From Sphingopyxis sp. OAS728 (GTDB lineage: Bacteria > Pseudomonadota > Alphaproteobacteria > Sphingomonadales > Sphingomonadaceae), in the NCBI RefSeq assembly GCF_014873485.1, contig NZ_JADBDT010000001.1:1674001-1738000 (forward strand): a stretch of DNA of 64,000 nt, in the 5' to 3' direction. The position numbers were made by a program, and so were the translations under genes. Every line of letters begins with the position of its first letter. Position 1 is the first letter of the stretch. The notes below the pieces were generated by a model. That model did not search any database and had not been told where the DNA came from. It worked only from the letters and a program-made list of their open reading frames with translations. Below are positions 18,527 to 27,640 of the stretch, one piece after another.

Positions 18527-21500
18527 CCCGAAGCGCCGCCGACATTTTTGCCGCGATTGCGTCGGCGGCCCAGCCGCTGACGATTTCGCGCGCGGCCGAC
18601 GGTTTCCTGCCGCTGTTGCTCGCCGATCTGGCGCGCGCGAGCGACAAAAGGCTGGTCTATGTCGCAACCGACGATGCCGCGATGCAGGCGGTCGCCGACG
18701 CTGCGCCCTTCTTTGCGCCCGACCTGATCGTCCACCGCTTCCCTGCGTGGGACTGCCTGCCTTATGATCGCGCTGGACCGTCGATGCGGGTCAGCGCGGA
18801 CCGGCTGGCGACGCTGTCGGCGCTGCAACTGCCGCCGAAGCGCGGCGAGCTGATCCTGACCACCGTCGCCGCGATCACGCAGCGCACGCTGACGCCGTTC
18901 CGTATCCGCCAGCTCGCGACGACGCTCGCTGCGGGGCAGCGGATCGACCGCGACGCGCTGGCTGAGCTGCTCGTGTCGAACGGCTTCAGCCGCGTCGACA
19001 CGGTCGCCGATCAGGGCGAGTTCGCAGTGCGCGGCGGCATTCTCGACCTTTTCCCCGCGGGCGAGGAAAATGGCCTGCGCGTCGATTTCTTCGGCGACGA
19101 GATCGAAAGCATCCGCCGTTTCGACCCCGCCGACCAGCGCAGCCTTGGCCCCGCCAAGGCGCTGCAACTGCTTCCCGCGAGCGAAACCTTGCTCGACGAG
19201 GCAACGATCAAGCGTTTCCGTTCTGCCTATCGCGACCTATTCGGCGCGCAAGCGACGGGCGACCCGCTCTATCAGGCGGTCAGCGACGGGCGGCGACAGG
19301 CGGGCATGGACCATTGGCTGCCGCTGTTCGAGGAACGGTTGGCGACGCTGTTCGACCATATCGATCCGGCGACGCCCGTGCTGCGCGGCCACCGCACCGA
19401 AGCCACCGCCGAAACGCGTTTCGCGGCGATCGCCGATTATCATGCGAACCGCGTCGCCGCCGAGCGGGAGTCGCCGGGAAGCTATCGCCCGCAGGCACCC
19501 GAGACGCTCTATCTGACCGAAAGCGAATGGGCCGGGGCATCGTCCAATCGCCCGATCCATATCGTCACGCCCTTTGACGTCCCGCCGTCTGCGACGGTGG
19601 TCGATCTCGAAACCTTCGCCGCGCGCGATTTCACCCCCGAACGCACCGCCGACGAGAATGTCTATACGAAGGTTGCGGACCACCTCAGCGATGAGCGTCG
19701 CAAGGGCCGCAAGACGATCATCGCCAGCTATTCGGGCGGCGCGCGTGAGCGCCTGTCGGGGCTGCTCCGCGACCATGGCGTTACCTCGCTGGCGCCGGTC
19801 GATAGTTGGCAGGAGGCACTCGGCACCGCCTCAGCCGAAAGTGGCGGCGCGACCGCGATGGTCGTCCTGCCGCTCGACCATGGCTTTGCCTCCGACGCGA
19901 TCAGCCTGCTCACCGAACAGGATATCCTTGGCGAGCGCCTCGTCCGCCGCCAGAAGCGCCGCAAGAGCGCCGACGCCTTCCTCGCCGAACTCGCGACCCT
20001 CAGCGTCGGCGATCTTGTCGTTCATCTCGATCATGGCATCGGGCGCTATGAGGGGCTGACGCAAATCCCCGTCGGGAGCAGCCCGCACGATTGCGTCGCG
20101 CTCACTTATTCGGGTGGCGACAAGCTCTACGTCCCCGTCGAAAATCTCGACGTCCTTTCGCGCTACGGCGGCGAGAGCGAGGGGGTCGGCCTCGACAAGC
20201 TCGGCGGCGAGGCGTGGCAGCGCCGCAAGGCGCGGATGAAGGAACGCATCCGCGAGATTGCGGGCGAACTCCTCGCGACCGCGGCGCAGCGCGCGCTGCG
20301 TTCGGGCGAATTGCTCGCGCAGGACGCCGCTTATCCCGCCTTCGCGGACCGCTTCCCCTATCAGGAAACCGACGACCAGGACCGCGCGATCGGCGACGTG
20401 CTCGCCGACATGGCCTCGGGGCGCCCGATGGACCGGCTGGTGTGCGGCGATGTCGGTTTCGGCAAGACCGAGGTGGCGCTGCGCGCCGCCTTCGTCGCGG
20501 CGATGGCGGGAGTGCAGGTCGCGGTCGTGGTGCCGACGACCCTGCTCGCGCGGCAACATTACGCCAATTTCGTCGAACGCTTCAAAGGTTTCCCGGTCAA
20601 CATCGGTCGCCTGTCGCGGCTCGTCCCCGCGGGCGAAGCGCAGAAGACGCGCGATGGTCTTGCGAGCGGCCAGATCGATATCGTGGTCGGCACCCATGCG
20701 GTGATCGCCAAAGCGGTCGAGTTCAAGAATCTCGGCCTCGTGATCGTCGACGAGGAACAGCGTTTCGGCGTCGTGCACAAGGAGCGGCTGAAGCAGCTCA
20801 AGGCCGACGTCCATGTGCTGACCCTGACCGCAACCCCGATCCCGCGCACGCTCCAGATGGCGATGTCGGGCCTCCGCGAACTCAGCGTAATCCAGACGCC
20901 GCCGGTCGACCGCCTCGCGGTGCGGACGTACGTCGCGCCTTGGGACCCCGTTGTGATCCGCGAAGCGCTGCTCCGCGAGCACGACCGTGGCGGGCAAAGC
21001 TTCTTCGTCACCCCGCGGATCAAGGATCTGCCCGATATCGAGGAGTTCCTGCGCACGCGGGTGCCCGAAATCAAATATGTCGTCGCGCATGGCCAGATGG
21101 CGCCGGGCGAGGTCGAGGAGCGGATGAGCGCCTTCTACGACCGCAAATATGACGTGCTGGTTTCGACCACGATCGTTGAAAGCGGGCTCGATATCCCGAG
21201 TGCGAACACGCTGATCGTCCACCGCGCCGACCGTTTCGGTCTCGCGCAGCTCTATCAGCTGCGCGGCCGCGTCGGGCGGTCGAAGACGCGCGCTTATGCG
21301 TATCTGACCACACTCGAAGGCGGCGCGATCACCGACACCGCGGAAAAGCGGCTCAAGCTGCTCGGCGATCTCGACACGCTCGGCGCGGGGTTCCAGCTCG
21401 CGAGCCATGATCTCGACATTCGCGGCGCGGGCAATCTCGTCGGCGACGAGCAGTCGGGGCACATTCGCGAGGTCGGTTTCGAACTTTACCAGTCGATGCT

Positions 21501-22017
21501 CGAGGAGGCGATCCTCGTCGCCAAGGCCGAGGGCATGGGCGCCGCGCCGCCGCGCGAAGCGCTGTCGCCGGTCATCACGGTCGATGCGCCGATCCTGATC
21601 CCCGAGGATTATGTCCCCGACCTGCCGCTCCGCATGGCGCTCTATCGCCGGCTTAACGAGGCGGGCGACCGCCCTGCCCTCGATGCCTTCGCCGCCGAGA
21701 TGATCGACCGTTTCGGCCCACTGCCGCCCGAAACCGCGAACCTCGTCCAGCTGATGGAGATCAAGGCGAACGCCAAGCTCGCGGGCATCGCGAAGCTCGA
21801 TGTCGGCACCAAGGGCGCGTTGATCAGCTTCCACGGCGACCAGTTCGCGAATGTCCCCGGCCTGATCGCCTATGTCGAGCGGCTGAAGGGCCGCGCGCGC
21901 ATCCGTCCCGACAACAAGCTGTCGATCAGCGGCGACTGGGTAAGCACCGGCGCACGCCTCAACGGCGCGCTACAGCTATCGAAGGGATTGGGCAAGCTCG
22001 CGAAGCAGGTCGCTTAG
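18523..22017 (+). CDS. mfd: Transcription-repair coupling factor Mfd
   Basis: 1164 residues. It releases stalled RNA polymerase and recruits UvrA. It has UvrB-like N-terminal modules, an RNAP-interaction (CarD-like) domain around DLVVHLDHGIGRYEGL, then a RecG-like translocase with Walker A CGDVGFGKTE, DEEQRFGV, TLTATPIPRTLQMAMSG, TTIVESGLDIP and QLRGRVGRSK, and a C-terminal TRCF domain. It is complete and overlaps sdhE at the start and the EAL gene at the stop. Confidence 0.97.
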   Translation: MTRSAADIFAAIASAAQPLTISRAADGFLPLLLADLARASDKRLVYVATDDAAMQAVADAAPFFAPDLIVHRFPAWDCLPYDRAGPSMRVSADRLATLSALQLPPKRGELILTTVAAITQRTLTPFRIRQLATTLAAGQRIDRDALAELLVSNGFSRVDTVADQGEFAVRGGILDLFPAGEENGLRVDFFGDEIESIRRFDPADQRSLGPAKALQLLPASETLLDEATIKRFRSAYRDLFGAQATGDPLYQAVSDGRRQAGMDHWLPLFEERLATLFDHIDPATPVLRGHRTEATAETRFAAIADYHANRVAAERESPGSYRPQAPETLYLTESEWAGASSNRPIHIVTPFDVPPSATVVDLETFAARDFTPERTADENVYTKVADHLSDERRKGRKTIIASYSGGARERLSGLLRDHGVTSLAPVDSWQEALGTASAESGGATAMVVLPLDHGFASDAISLLTEQDILGERLVRRQKRRKSADAFLAELATLSVGDLVVHLDHGIGRYEGLTQIPVGSSPHDCVALTYSGGDKLYVPVENLDVLSRYGGESEGVGLDKLGGEAWQRRKARMKERIREIAGELLATAAQRALRSGELLAQDAAYPAFADRFPYQETDDQDRAIGDVLADMASGRPMDRLVCGDVGFGKTEVALRAAFVAAMAGVQVAVVVPTTLLARQHYANFVERFKGFPVNIGRLSRLVPAGEAQKTRDGLASGQIDIVVGTHAVIAKAVEFKNLGLVIVDEEQRFGVVHKERLKQLKADVHVLTLTATPIPRTLQMAMSGLRELSVIQTPPVDRLAVRTYVAPWDPVVIREALLREHDRGGQSFFVTPRIKDLPDIEEFLRTRVPEIKYVVAHGQMAPGEVEERMSAFYDRKYDVLVSTTIVESGLDIPSANTLIVHRADRFGLAQLYQLRGRVGRSKTRAYAYLTTLEGGAITDTAEKRLKLLGDLDTLGAGFQLASHDLDIRGAGNLVGDEQSGHIREVGFELYQSMLEEAILVAKAEGMGAAPPREALSPVITVDAPILIPEDYVPDLPLRMALYRRLNEAGDRPALDAFAAEMIDRFGPLPPETANLVQLMEIKANAKLAGIAKLDVGTKGALISFHGDQFANVPGLIAYVERLKGRARIRPDNKLSISGDWVSTGARLNGALQLSKGLGKLAKQVA

Positions 22018-23213
22018 GCTTCCATCAACGCGAGCAGTTGATCCGCGGGCACGGGTCCCGACTTCAGGAATCCCTGCCACGTCGCAACGCCGAGTTCGGA
22101 CAGGCGCGCAAGCTGGCGCTCATTCTCGATCCCTTCGGCCACGACCAGCAACCCCAGCGCACGCGCAAGGTCGACGATCGCACGCACGACGATACGGTCG
22201 CGGTCGCTACCGTCGATCGTGCGGGTAAAGCCGCTGTCGATCTTCAGATAATCGATCGGCAGCCGCGCGAGCAGCGAGAGGCTGGAATAGCCGGTGCCGA
22301 AATCGTCGATCGCGACCGCGACGCCGAGTGCGCGGATCTGCGCCAGCTGTTCGGCGGCGCTCGCGGGGTCGCTCAGCATCGCCTGTTCGGTCAGTTCGAG
22401 CGTCAGCCGGTCGGGGTCGACCTTCGCCGCCTTTGCCATCGCGGCGAACCGGCCCGCGAATTCGGGATCGCCGAGATCGGCGGCGGTGATGTTGAGCGAG
22501 ACGCGGAGTTTCGCCAGAGCCTTGGGCCAGCTCGCCATTTCGGCGAGCGCGACGCGGTGCGCATGTTCGGTGAGCTCGCATTCGAGCCGCGCCGCGCGCG
22601 CCGCGGTGACCAGCGGCCCCGCGCCGAGCAGCCCGAGTTCGGGGTGCTGCCAGCGCAGCAGCGCCTCGACGCCCGTCATGGCACCGGTCGCGACATCATA
22701 TTGCGGCTGATAATGGATCACGACCTCATTCTGCGACAGCGCCGCATGCACCATCACCCCGTCGCGTGCCGAGGCCGGCCGCGACAGCTGATCGCCGGCG
22801 TGACGAAGCTGTTCGGCGACCGACTCATCGCGCGTGATCAGCGCCGCGGCGATGCGGATCGACAGGCGGCCGTTCGGATCGCCGACGATCGGCTCGGCCA
22901 GCGCGACGTGCAGCGCGCGTTCCTGCGCGCGCAATGCGCCAAGCGACAGCGGCGTCGACGGCACGATCAGGAAGCGCGGGCCGTCGAGGCGGTCGACGCA
23001 CGATCCGTGGCCGAATTCATCGCTGGCGAAATTTTCGAGCCGCCGCCCGATCTCATCGAGCACCGAATCGCCCGTCGCCTTGCCCGCGCTATTGTTGATG
23101 CGCGCCATCTGGTCGACCTGGACCAGGATGACGCCCGCGTCGGCGTCGTGCCGCGCGTGCAGGGCTTCGAGCTTGCGGACGCAGGCGGAAAGGGATTCGG
23201 ACAGGCGATTCAT
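22014..23213 (-). CDS. EAL-domain c-di-GMP phosphodiesterase with degenerate GGDEF domain
   Basis: 399 residues. The N-terminal ~150 residues form a GGDEF-like fold with the active-site motif degraded (RLDGPRF instead of RxGGDEF), so it is unlikely to make c-di-GMP. Residues about 155-395 are an EAL domain with catalytic residues apparently intact: VEALLRW, LNITAADL, LELTEQ, AIDDFGTGYSSL, LKIDSGF, VAEGIE. It would hydrolyse c-di-GMP to pGpG. There is no sensory or membrane domain, so it is probably cytosolic. It is convergent with mfd. Confidence 0.88.
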   Translation of the reverse strand: MNRLSESLSACVRKLEALHARHDADAGVILVQVDQMARINNSAGKATGDSVLDEIGRRLENFASDEFGHGSCVDRLDGPRFLIVPSTPLSLGALRAQERALHVALAEPIVGDPNGRLSIRIAAALITRDESVAEQLRHAGDQLSRPASARDGVMVHAALSQNEVVIHYQPQYDVATGAMTGVEALLRWQHPELGLLGAGPLVTAARAARLECELTEHAHRVALAEMASWPKALAKLRVSLNITAADLGDPEFAGRFAAMAKAAKVDPDRLTLELTEQAMLSDPASAAEQLAQIRALGVAVAIDDFGTGYSSLSLLARLPIDYLKIDSGFTRTIDGSDRDRIVVRAIVDLARALGLLVVAEGIENERQLARLSELGVATWQGFLKSGPVPADQLLALMEA

Positions 23214-23272
23214 CGCATTTCTCTAGCAGGCTTTGCTTGCCAAGTTCCTGCCTTTTGCATCAATATGGACGC

Positions 23273-24289
23273 GTGGCTGTCACATTTTCCCATAGCGCCG
23301 CATCCGCGGCGCCGTTGATCGACGGACATGGACGCCGGATCAGCTATTTACGCCTTTCGGTCACCGATCGCTGCGACCTCAGGTGCCGCTATTGCATGGC
23401 CGAGGATATGACTTTCCTCCCCAAGTCGGCGGTACTCAGCATCGAGGAAATGGGCGAAATAGCCGAGCGCTTTGTCGCACGCGGGATTCGCCGCATCCGC
23501 CTGACCGGCGGCGAACCACTGGTGCGGCGGGGGATCGACACGCTGGCGATGCGGCTGGGCGCGATGATCGGCCATGGCCTCGACGAGCTGACGCTGACCA
23601 CCAATGGCATGCGGCTCGCCGAACATGCGCCGATGCTCGCGGCGGCGGGGGTCCGCCGGATCAATGTCAGCCTCGATACGCTCGACGCCGCGGCCTTTCG
23701 GCACATCACGCGCGTCGGCGACCTCACCGTCGCGCTGCACGGGATCGACGCGGCGCGCGATGCCGGGCTGGCGGTCAAGATTAACATGGTCGCGCTTGCA
23801 GGGCTCAACGAGGATCAGCTGCTGCCGATGCTCGATTATTGTGCCGCGACCGGGTGCGATCTCACGCTCATCGAGACGATGCCGGTCGGCGAGGTCGAGG
23901 ACGACCGCAGCGATCATTATATCCCGCTCCACCACTTCATCGCGCCGCTCCGCGACGCGCGCGCCATCTACTCAGTAGACAAGCGCACCGGCGGCCCGGC
24001 ACGCTATTTCGCGGTCGAGGACAGCCCGGTGACATTGGGACTGATCACCCCGCTCAGCGACAATTTCTGCGCGACGTGCAACCGCATCCGCCTGACGGTC
24101 GAGGGGCGCGTCTATATGTGCCTCGGCCAGGACGACCATGTCGACCTGCGCGCGGCGCTGCGCGAGGGCGGCGATGTCGATGGGTTGATTGATGGCGCTT
24201 TGGCTGGCAAACCGCGCGCGCATGACTTTCATATCGAAGGAAAGTCCAAACCGGCGGTCGCGCGTCATATGAGTGCAACGGGCGGCTGA
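23273..24289 (+). CDS. moaA: GTP 3',8-cyclase MoaA (molybdenum cofactor biosynthesis)
   Basis: About 338 residues. A radical SAM enzyme for the first step of molybdopterin synthesis. The N-terminal [4Fe-4S] site is DRCDLRCRYC, the second cluster site is CATCNRIRLT...YMC, and the protein ends in the typical Gly-Gly needed for activity. GTG at 23273 is the likely start; a TTG at 23237 would extend it by 12 residues of atypical sequence. No other moa genes are adjacent. Confidence 0.93.
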   Translation: MAVTFSHSAASAAPLIDGHGRRISYLRLSVTDRCDLRCRYCMAEDMTFLPKSAVLSIEEMGEIAERFVARGIRRIRLTGGEPLVRRGIDTLAMRLGAMIGHGLDELTLTTNGMRLAEHAPMLAAAGVRRINVSLDTLDAAAFRHITRVGDLTVALHGIDAARDAGLAVKINMVALAGLNEDQLLPMLDYCAATGCDLTLIETMPVGEVEDDRSDHYIPLHHFIAPLRDARAIYSVDKRTGGPARYFAVEDSPVTLGLITPLSDNFCATCNRIRLTVEGRVYMCLGQDDHVDLRAALREGGDVDGLIDGALAGKPRAHDFHIEGKSKPAVARHMSATGG

Positions 24290-24319
24290 CAGGCAGTCCG
24301 CGAGGGGAACCGGACCAAT

Positions 24320-25090
24320 ATGCATCGCAAGATCGCGCTTGTCGCATCAAACGCGCCCGCGGCCATGGAGGCGGAAGCCGAACTGCGCCCGCTCTATGAC
24401 TTCGTCGATCTGGCCGAAGCCGATTTGCTGATCGCGCTCGGCGGCGACGGTTTCCTGCTGCACATGCTGCATCAATTGCTCGACCAGCGCCGCAGCATGC
24501 CCGTTTTCGGGATGAACCGCGGCACGATCGGCTTCCTGATGAACGAATTCCGCATCGAGGGGCTGGTCGACCGCCTCGCCGCCGCGCGCCCCTTCCTGAT
24601 CCATCCGCTGTCGGGCGACATCACGACGATCAGCGGCGAGCGCCACATATTGCCCGCGATCAACGAAATCTCGCTACTGCGCGAAACGCGCCAGGCGGCA
24701 AAGCTCGAGGTGATGATCAACGAAAAGACGATGCTGGAGGAACTGGCGTGCGACGGCGTGCTCGTGTCGACTCCGGCGGGATCGACCGCCTATAACCTCA
24801 GCGCCAACGGCCCGATCCTGCCGCTCGAATCCGAAATGCTGGCTTTGACGCCGATCAGCCCCTTCCGTCCCCGCCGCTGGCGCGGCGCGCTCGTCCCCGA
24901 ATCGACGAGCATCCGTTTCAACGTCCGCGAGGCGGCGAAACGCCCGGTGAGCGCCGTCGCCGACCAGCGCGAAATCCGCGATGTGAAGACGGTTCTCGTC
25001 ACCACGGACCGCAGCCGACCGCTGACTTTGCTGTTCGATCCCGATCAGGGATTGGACGAACGCATCGCGATGGAACAATTTATCGTTTGA
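24320..25090 (+). CDS. nadK: NAD kinase
   Basis: 256 residues. It phosphorylates NAD to NADP. The diphosphate-binding motif is LIALGGDGFLLHML; other family blocks are GMNRGTIGFLMNEF, NEISLLRE and the nucleotide-site loop STPAGSTAYNLSANGPILP. Length fits the short bacterial form. It lies 30 bases after moaA and may be cotranscribed. Confidence 0.95.
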   Translation: MHRKIALVASNAPAAMEAEAELRPLYDFVDLAEADLLIALGGDGFLLHMLHQLLDQRRSMPVFGMNRGTIGFLMNEFRIEGLVDRLAAARPFLIHPLSGDITTISGERHILPAINEISLLRETRQAAKLEVMINEKTMLEELACDGVLVSTPAGSTAYNLSANGPILPLESEMLALTPISPFRPRRWRGALVPESTSIRFNVREAAKRPVSAVADQREIRDVKTVLVTTDRSRPLTLLFDPDQGLDERIAMEQFIV

Positions 25091-25151
25091 GGGCTTGATT
25101 AATACCGCAACCGACGGCAAAGGGGCCGCCTTGCCTGCTTCGGCGGCGTGT

Positions 25152-25226
25152 TCCTCGGTAGCTCAGCGGTAGAGCAATCGACTGTTAATCGATCGGTCGT
25201 AGGTTCGAATCCTACCCGGGGAGCCA
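25152..25226 (+). tRNA. tRNA-Asn (anticodon GTT)
   Basis: A full cloverleaf can be drawn. The acceptor stem TCCTCGG pairs with CCGGGGA (one G-T), the D arm is GCTCAGCGGTAGAGC, the anticodon loop CTGTTAA carries GTT at 25184-25186, and the T arm is GTAGG-TTCGAAT-CCTAC. Discriminator G is followed by an encoded CCA. A short T run (GCTTTTT) follows immediately and may end transcription. The tRNA marks the left edge of a compositionally different segment. Confidence 0.97.
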
Positions 25227-25625
25227 GCTTTTTCCTAACGTGCGCCAGACTACGCCAAAGCACCCAGCTTTGCGGATTTTTGCGGTCTAGTTTGAGCCCT
25301 CACGATCAATCAGCGTCGATAAGCACCTCCAATCTCAACAGGGGGCGGTTTATCGTAGTTTTTCGACGCCGCCAAAGCCTGAATCAGCCGAGCAAACTCC
25401 GGGAAAGTAATAGAAATTCTAGCGTATATTAGGAAAGGTTGCTGGCGCTGGCCTGCCGCGCTTTTCAACATAAATGGCGTTCGAATCCGGGCCTACATCG
25501 CCGTAAATCGACCATACGCAGCGAATCACCCGCTCAGGCCATCCCTCGATTTGGTTCAAGCCATCTCATTTGGCCGGTTGTTGACTGTCCGCTTTCGGCT
25601 CCCGATCGCAAGAGTAGCTGCCCTC
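25227..25625. other. Gene-free segment after tRNA-Asn, with decayed coding sequence
   Basis: About 400 bases without an intact gene and visibly less GC-rich than the surroundings. On the minus strand the frame 25419-25565 is open for 48 codons and reads like protein (for example GWPERVIRCVWSIYGDVG), with no start codon and an upstream in-frame TGA. A second minus frame just downstream also reads like protein (FPEFARLIQALAASKNYD) before a TGA. These look like remnants of a lost gene, perhaps one carried in with the accessory segment behind the tRNA. No integrase could be recognised. The remnant reading is tentative. Confidence 0.4.
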
Positions 25626-27014
25626 TCAGTGCCAGTTCCACCAACTGACTGAGGCTGATGCGACGGCCGCAATCGCCGCTGTCCCAAATACAAACGACGC
25701 CGCAGAATTTACAGAGCCTACCGAAAGCAAAATTGAAGCTGAAAGTGCCCCTGTCACCTGGCCCGCAAGCCGCGCCGTCCCCTGCACTCCCCCCGCCGAG
25801 GCAGCACGGTCAATGGGCGCTGAGAGGAACATGGTGCGGTTATTCGGCGTCTGGAACAGACCGAATCCGATGCCGCAGAGCATGACTCCGAGTATGTGCA
25901 CCGGAATGCTTAGAGCCAGTGGGGCGACTGTTAACGTAGAAAGTCCACACGCAAGTACCAACCCGCCAGCGGCGCAGAGCTGAGCGGGCTGAACGCGCTC
26001 TAGCAGGCGCGAGGTGATCGGCGTCGTAAATAGCACAGCGAGCGGCCAGGGCGTCATTACCAAGGCGGTGTCTCGGGCCGATAATCCAAGCCGGTCATGC
26101 AAGGCGAACGGCAGAATCAACAGCGCCATGCCCATCGCGAAAAAACACAAAACCGACGCGAGCACGGACAAGGTGAAGCTGGGCGACCGAAAGAGCGGCA
26201 ACGGAAGAAATGGCTCGTTTCGGCGGAGATCCCGCCGGACAAGGCCCCACAGGCCTAGGCCTCCCACCGCCGATAGCAGCATGGCGGCCAGCAACGATTG
26301 GCGCACGAAGCCAGCGGCGAGGACGAAAGCCGGAATCACGGTGACGTAAGCAAGCAGGCCGACGCTATCGAGTTTCTTTCCCACGCTCCGCCAGGACGGT
26401 AGCGAACATGCCCCGACCAATGCCATGCCCGCCAACAGCACGCTCCCCGCAAAAGCAAATCGCCAGCTTCCAAGGCCGATCAGCAAAGCACCAATCGTCG
26501 GCCCGGCCGCGGAAAATAACGCGACCGTCATCGCGTTCCAACCGATCGCGCGTCCAAAGTCGCCCTCTGCAACCGTCTGGCGGAGCAAAGCAACGCCCAA
26601 GGCCATGATCGCCGCGGCCCCGACGCCCTGAACAGCTCTGAACGCGACAAGCGAAGGGAAGGTCGGCGCAATTGATGATGCGAAGGCGCAGAGCGTGAAC
26701 AGAGCCACCCCAGCGACAAAGGTCAGACGATAACCGAAACGCTCGCCGACCGCAGCGAGCGGCAGTAGGCCGGCGACGAGCGCACCCTGATAGGCGATCA
26801 GGAGCCATGCTGCGACCGCGGGGTCGATGCGAAGCGCGGTCGCTATCGAAGGCAGCGCTATATTGACGCTAGATGCGTCGAGAACGGCGGCGGCCATCGC
26901 GAAGAGCACGCTGGCGATTGCAAGGCGGCGGCGCAGCGTGTCGGGTAAAGCTGAGATGCTCGTCACGGCTGCGATCTCAGGCAGAAGCGACCCAGACGCC
27001 GCCCGCGTCGGCAT
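25626..27014 (-). CDS. MFS drug transporter, DHA2 (EmrB/QacA) type
   Basis: 462 residues with about 14 hydrophobic helices. Motif A-like GERFGYR follows helix 2, and the N-terminus VLDASSVNIALPSIATAL matches the DHA2 motif around helix 1. It would be a proton-driven multidrug efflux pump in the inner membrane. It overlaps the 3' end of the cupin gene by 38 bases, so the two are probably one transcript. Base composition is less GC-biased than the core genes nearby, consistent with accessory origin. Confidence 0.88.
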   Translation of the reverse strand: MPTRAASGSLLPEIAAVTSISALPDTLRRRLAIASVLFAMAAAVLDASSVNIALPSIATALRIDPAVAAWLLIAYQGALVAGLLPLAAVGERFGYRLTFVAGVALFTLCAFASSIAPTFPSLVAFRAVQGVGAAAIMALGVALLRQTVAEGDFGRAIGWNAMTVALFSAAGPTIGALLIGLGSWRFAFAGSVLLAGMALVGACSLPSWRSVGKKLDSVGLLAYVTVIPAFVLAAGFVRQSLLAAMLLSAVGGLGLWGLVRRDLRRNEPFLPLPLFRSPSFTLSVLASVLCFFAMGMALLILPFALHDRLGLSARDTALVMTPWPLAVLFTTPITSRLLERVQPAQLCAAGGLVLACGLSTLTVAPLALSIPVHILGVMLCGIGFGLFQTPNNRTMFLSAPIDRAASAGGVQGTARLAGQVTGALSASILLSVGSVNSAASFVFGTAAIAAVASASVSWWNWH

Positions 27015-27507
27015 AACGGACCATCCTTGTATCGAGGCGGAGGTCGCGCGCGGTGAAGCGGAACTGGATCGCCGGTCCGCTCACGCAGCGCGTGTCGTGG
27101 ATATCGCCGGGCAGATAAACCTGCACGTCCCCGGGCCGAACGCGTGGTGATCCGCGTTTGACGAGACGCGTGCCCTCCCCCTTCTCCTCGAAGCGATCGT
27201 AGGTGCCCATCTCCATTTCACCGTGCAGCACACCGTAGATGACCCAGCTCTCGCCATGATCATGCGGCACCCGATAGCGCCCTTCGGCCTCGGTGTGCGC
27301 CAGGAGAACGAAACCGTGAACCGGATCGCGATAGAGTTCCCGGCTTTCAGGACGTTCGAGGCAGAGGTCAGCGAGCCACGCCTCGGTTTGCGGCGCCCGA
27401 AGCAGTTCAGCGAGGTGTGCGCTGCATGTGTCAATCAGTTCGGACGTCAACGCCCCCCAGCTATCGCGGACACGGCCGGCGAAGAGATCGAGTGCGGTTC
27501 CAGTCAT
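26977..27507 (-). CDS. Cupin protein resembling cysteine dioxygenase type I
   Basis: 176 residues. The start at 27507 (MTGTALDLFAGR) follows an AGGAG ribosome site. It is a cupin with metal ligands in VPHDHGESWVIYGVLHGEMEMGTY and the second His in YLPGDIHDT, as in cysteine-dioxygenase-like thiol dioxygenases. It may oxidise a small thiol or act as a detoxification enzyme. It is divergent from a LysR-type regulator (134 bases between) and overlaps the MFS gene, giving a regulator/enzyme/pump module. Substrate is unknown. Confidence 0.7.
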   Translation of the reverse strand: MTGTALDLFAGRVRDSWGALTSELIDTCSAHLAELLRAPQTEAWLADLCLERPESRELYRDPVHGFVLLAHTEAEGRYRVPHDHGESWVIYGVLHGEMEMGTYDRFEEKGEGTRLVKRGSPRVRPGDVQVYLPGDIHDTRCVSGPAIQFRFTARDLRLDTRMVRYADAGGVWVASA

Positions 27508-27640
27508 CGCAAAACTCCTGTCTCGTTGAGATCGAGACCGAAGATAGATCGGCGCCAACATGGCGGAAGGCGCAGCATTTGCATTCCATTGTTGCGTATG
27601 GCGCTATGTCATGCAATCGGCCCGTGCTATTGGTAGGGGC
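27508..27640. promoter_or_regulatory. Divergent promoter region of cupin and LysR genes
   Basis: The gap contains two inverted repeats: GTCTCG-N7-CGAGAC at 27520-27538, close to the cupin start, and TTGCAT-N26-ATGCAA at 27579-27616. Either could be a LysR-type site, the second being better placed. Assignment to the adjacent LysR regulator is by position only. Confidence 0.4.

Noticed and set aside
19831..21834. 667-codon minus-strand open frame opposite mfd
   Set aside because: Arg/His/Asp-rich shadow of the coding strand; no domain and entirely within mfd.
25148..25432. A plus-strand open frame running over tRNA-Asn and into the following DNA
   Set aside because: It reads through the tRNA and its codon pattern is not protein-like; the tRNA explains the start of the frame.
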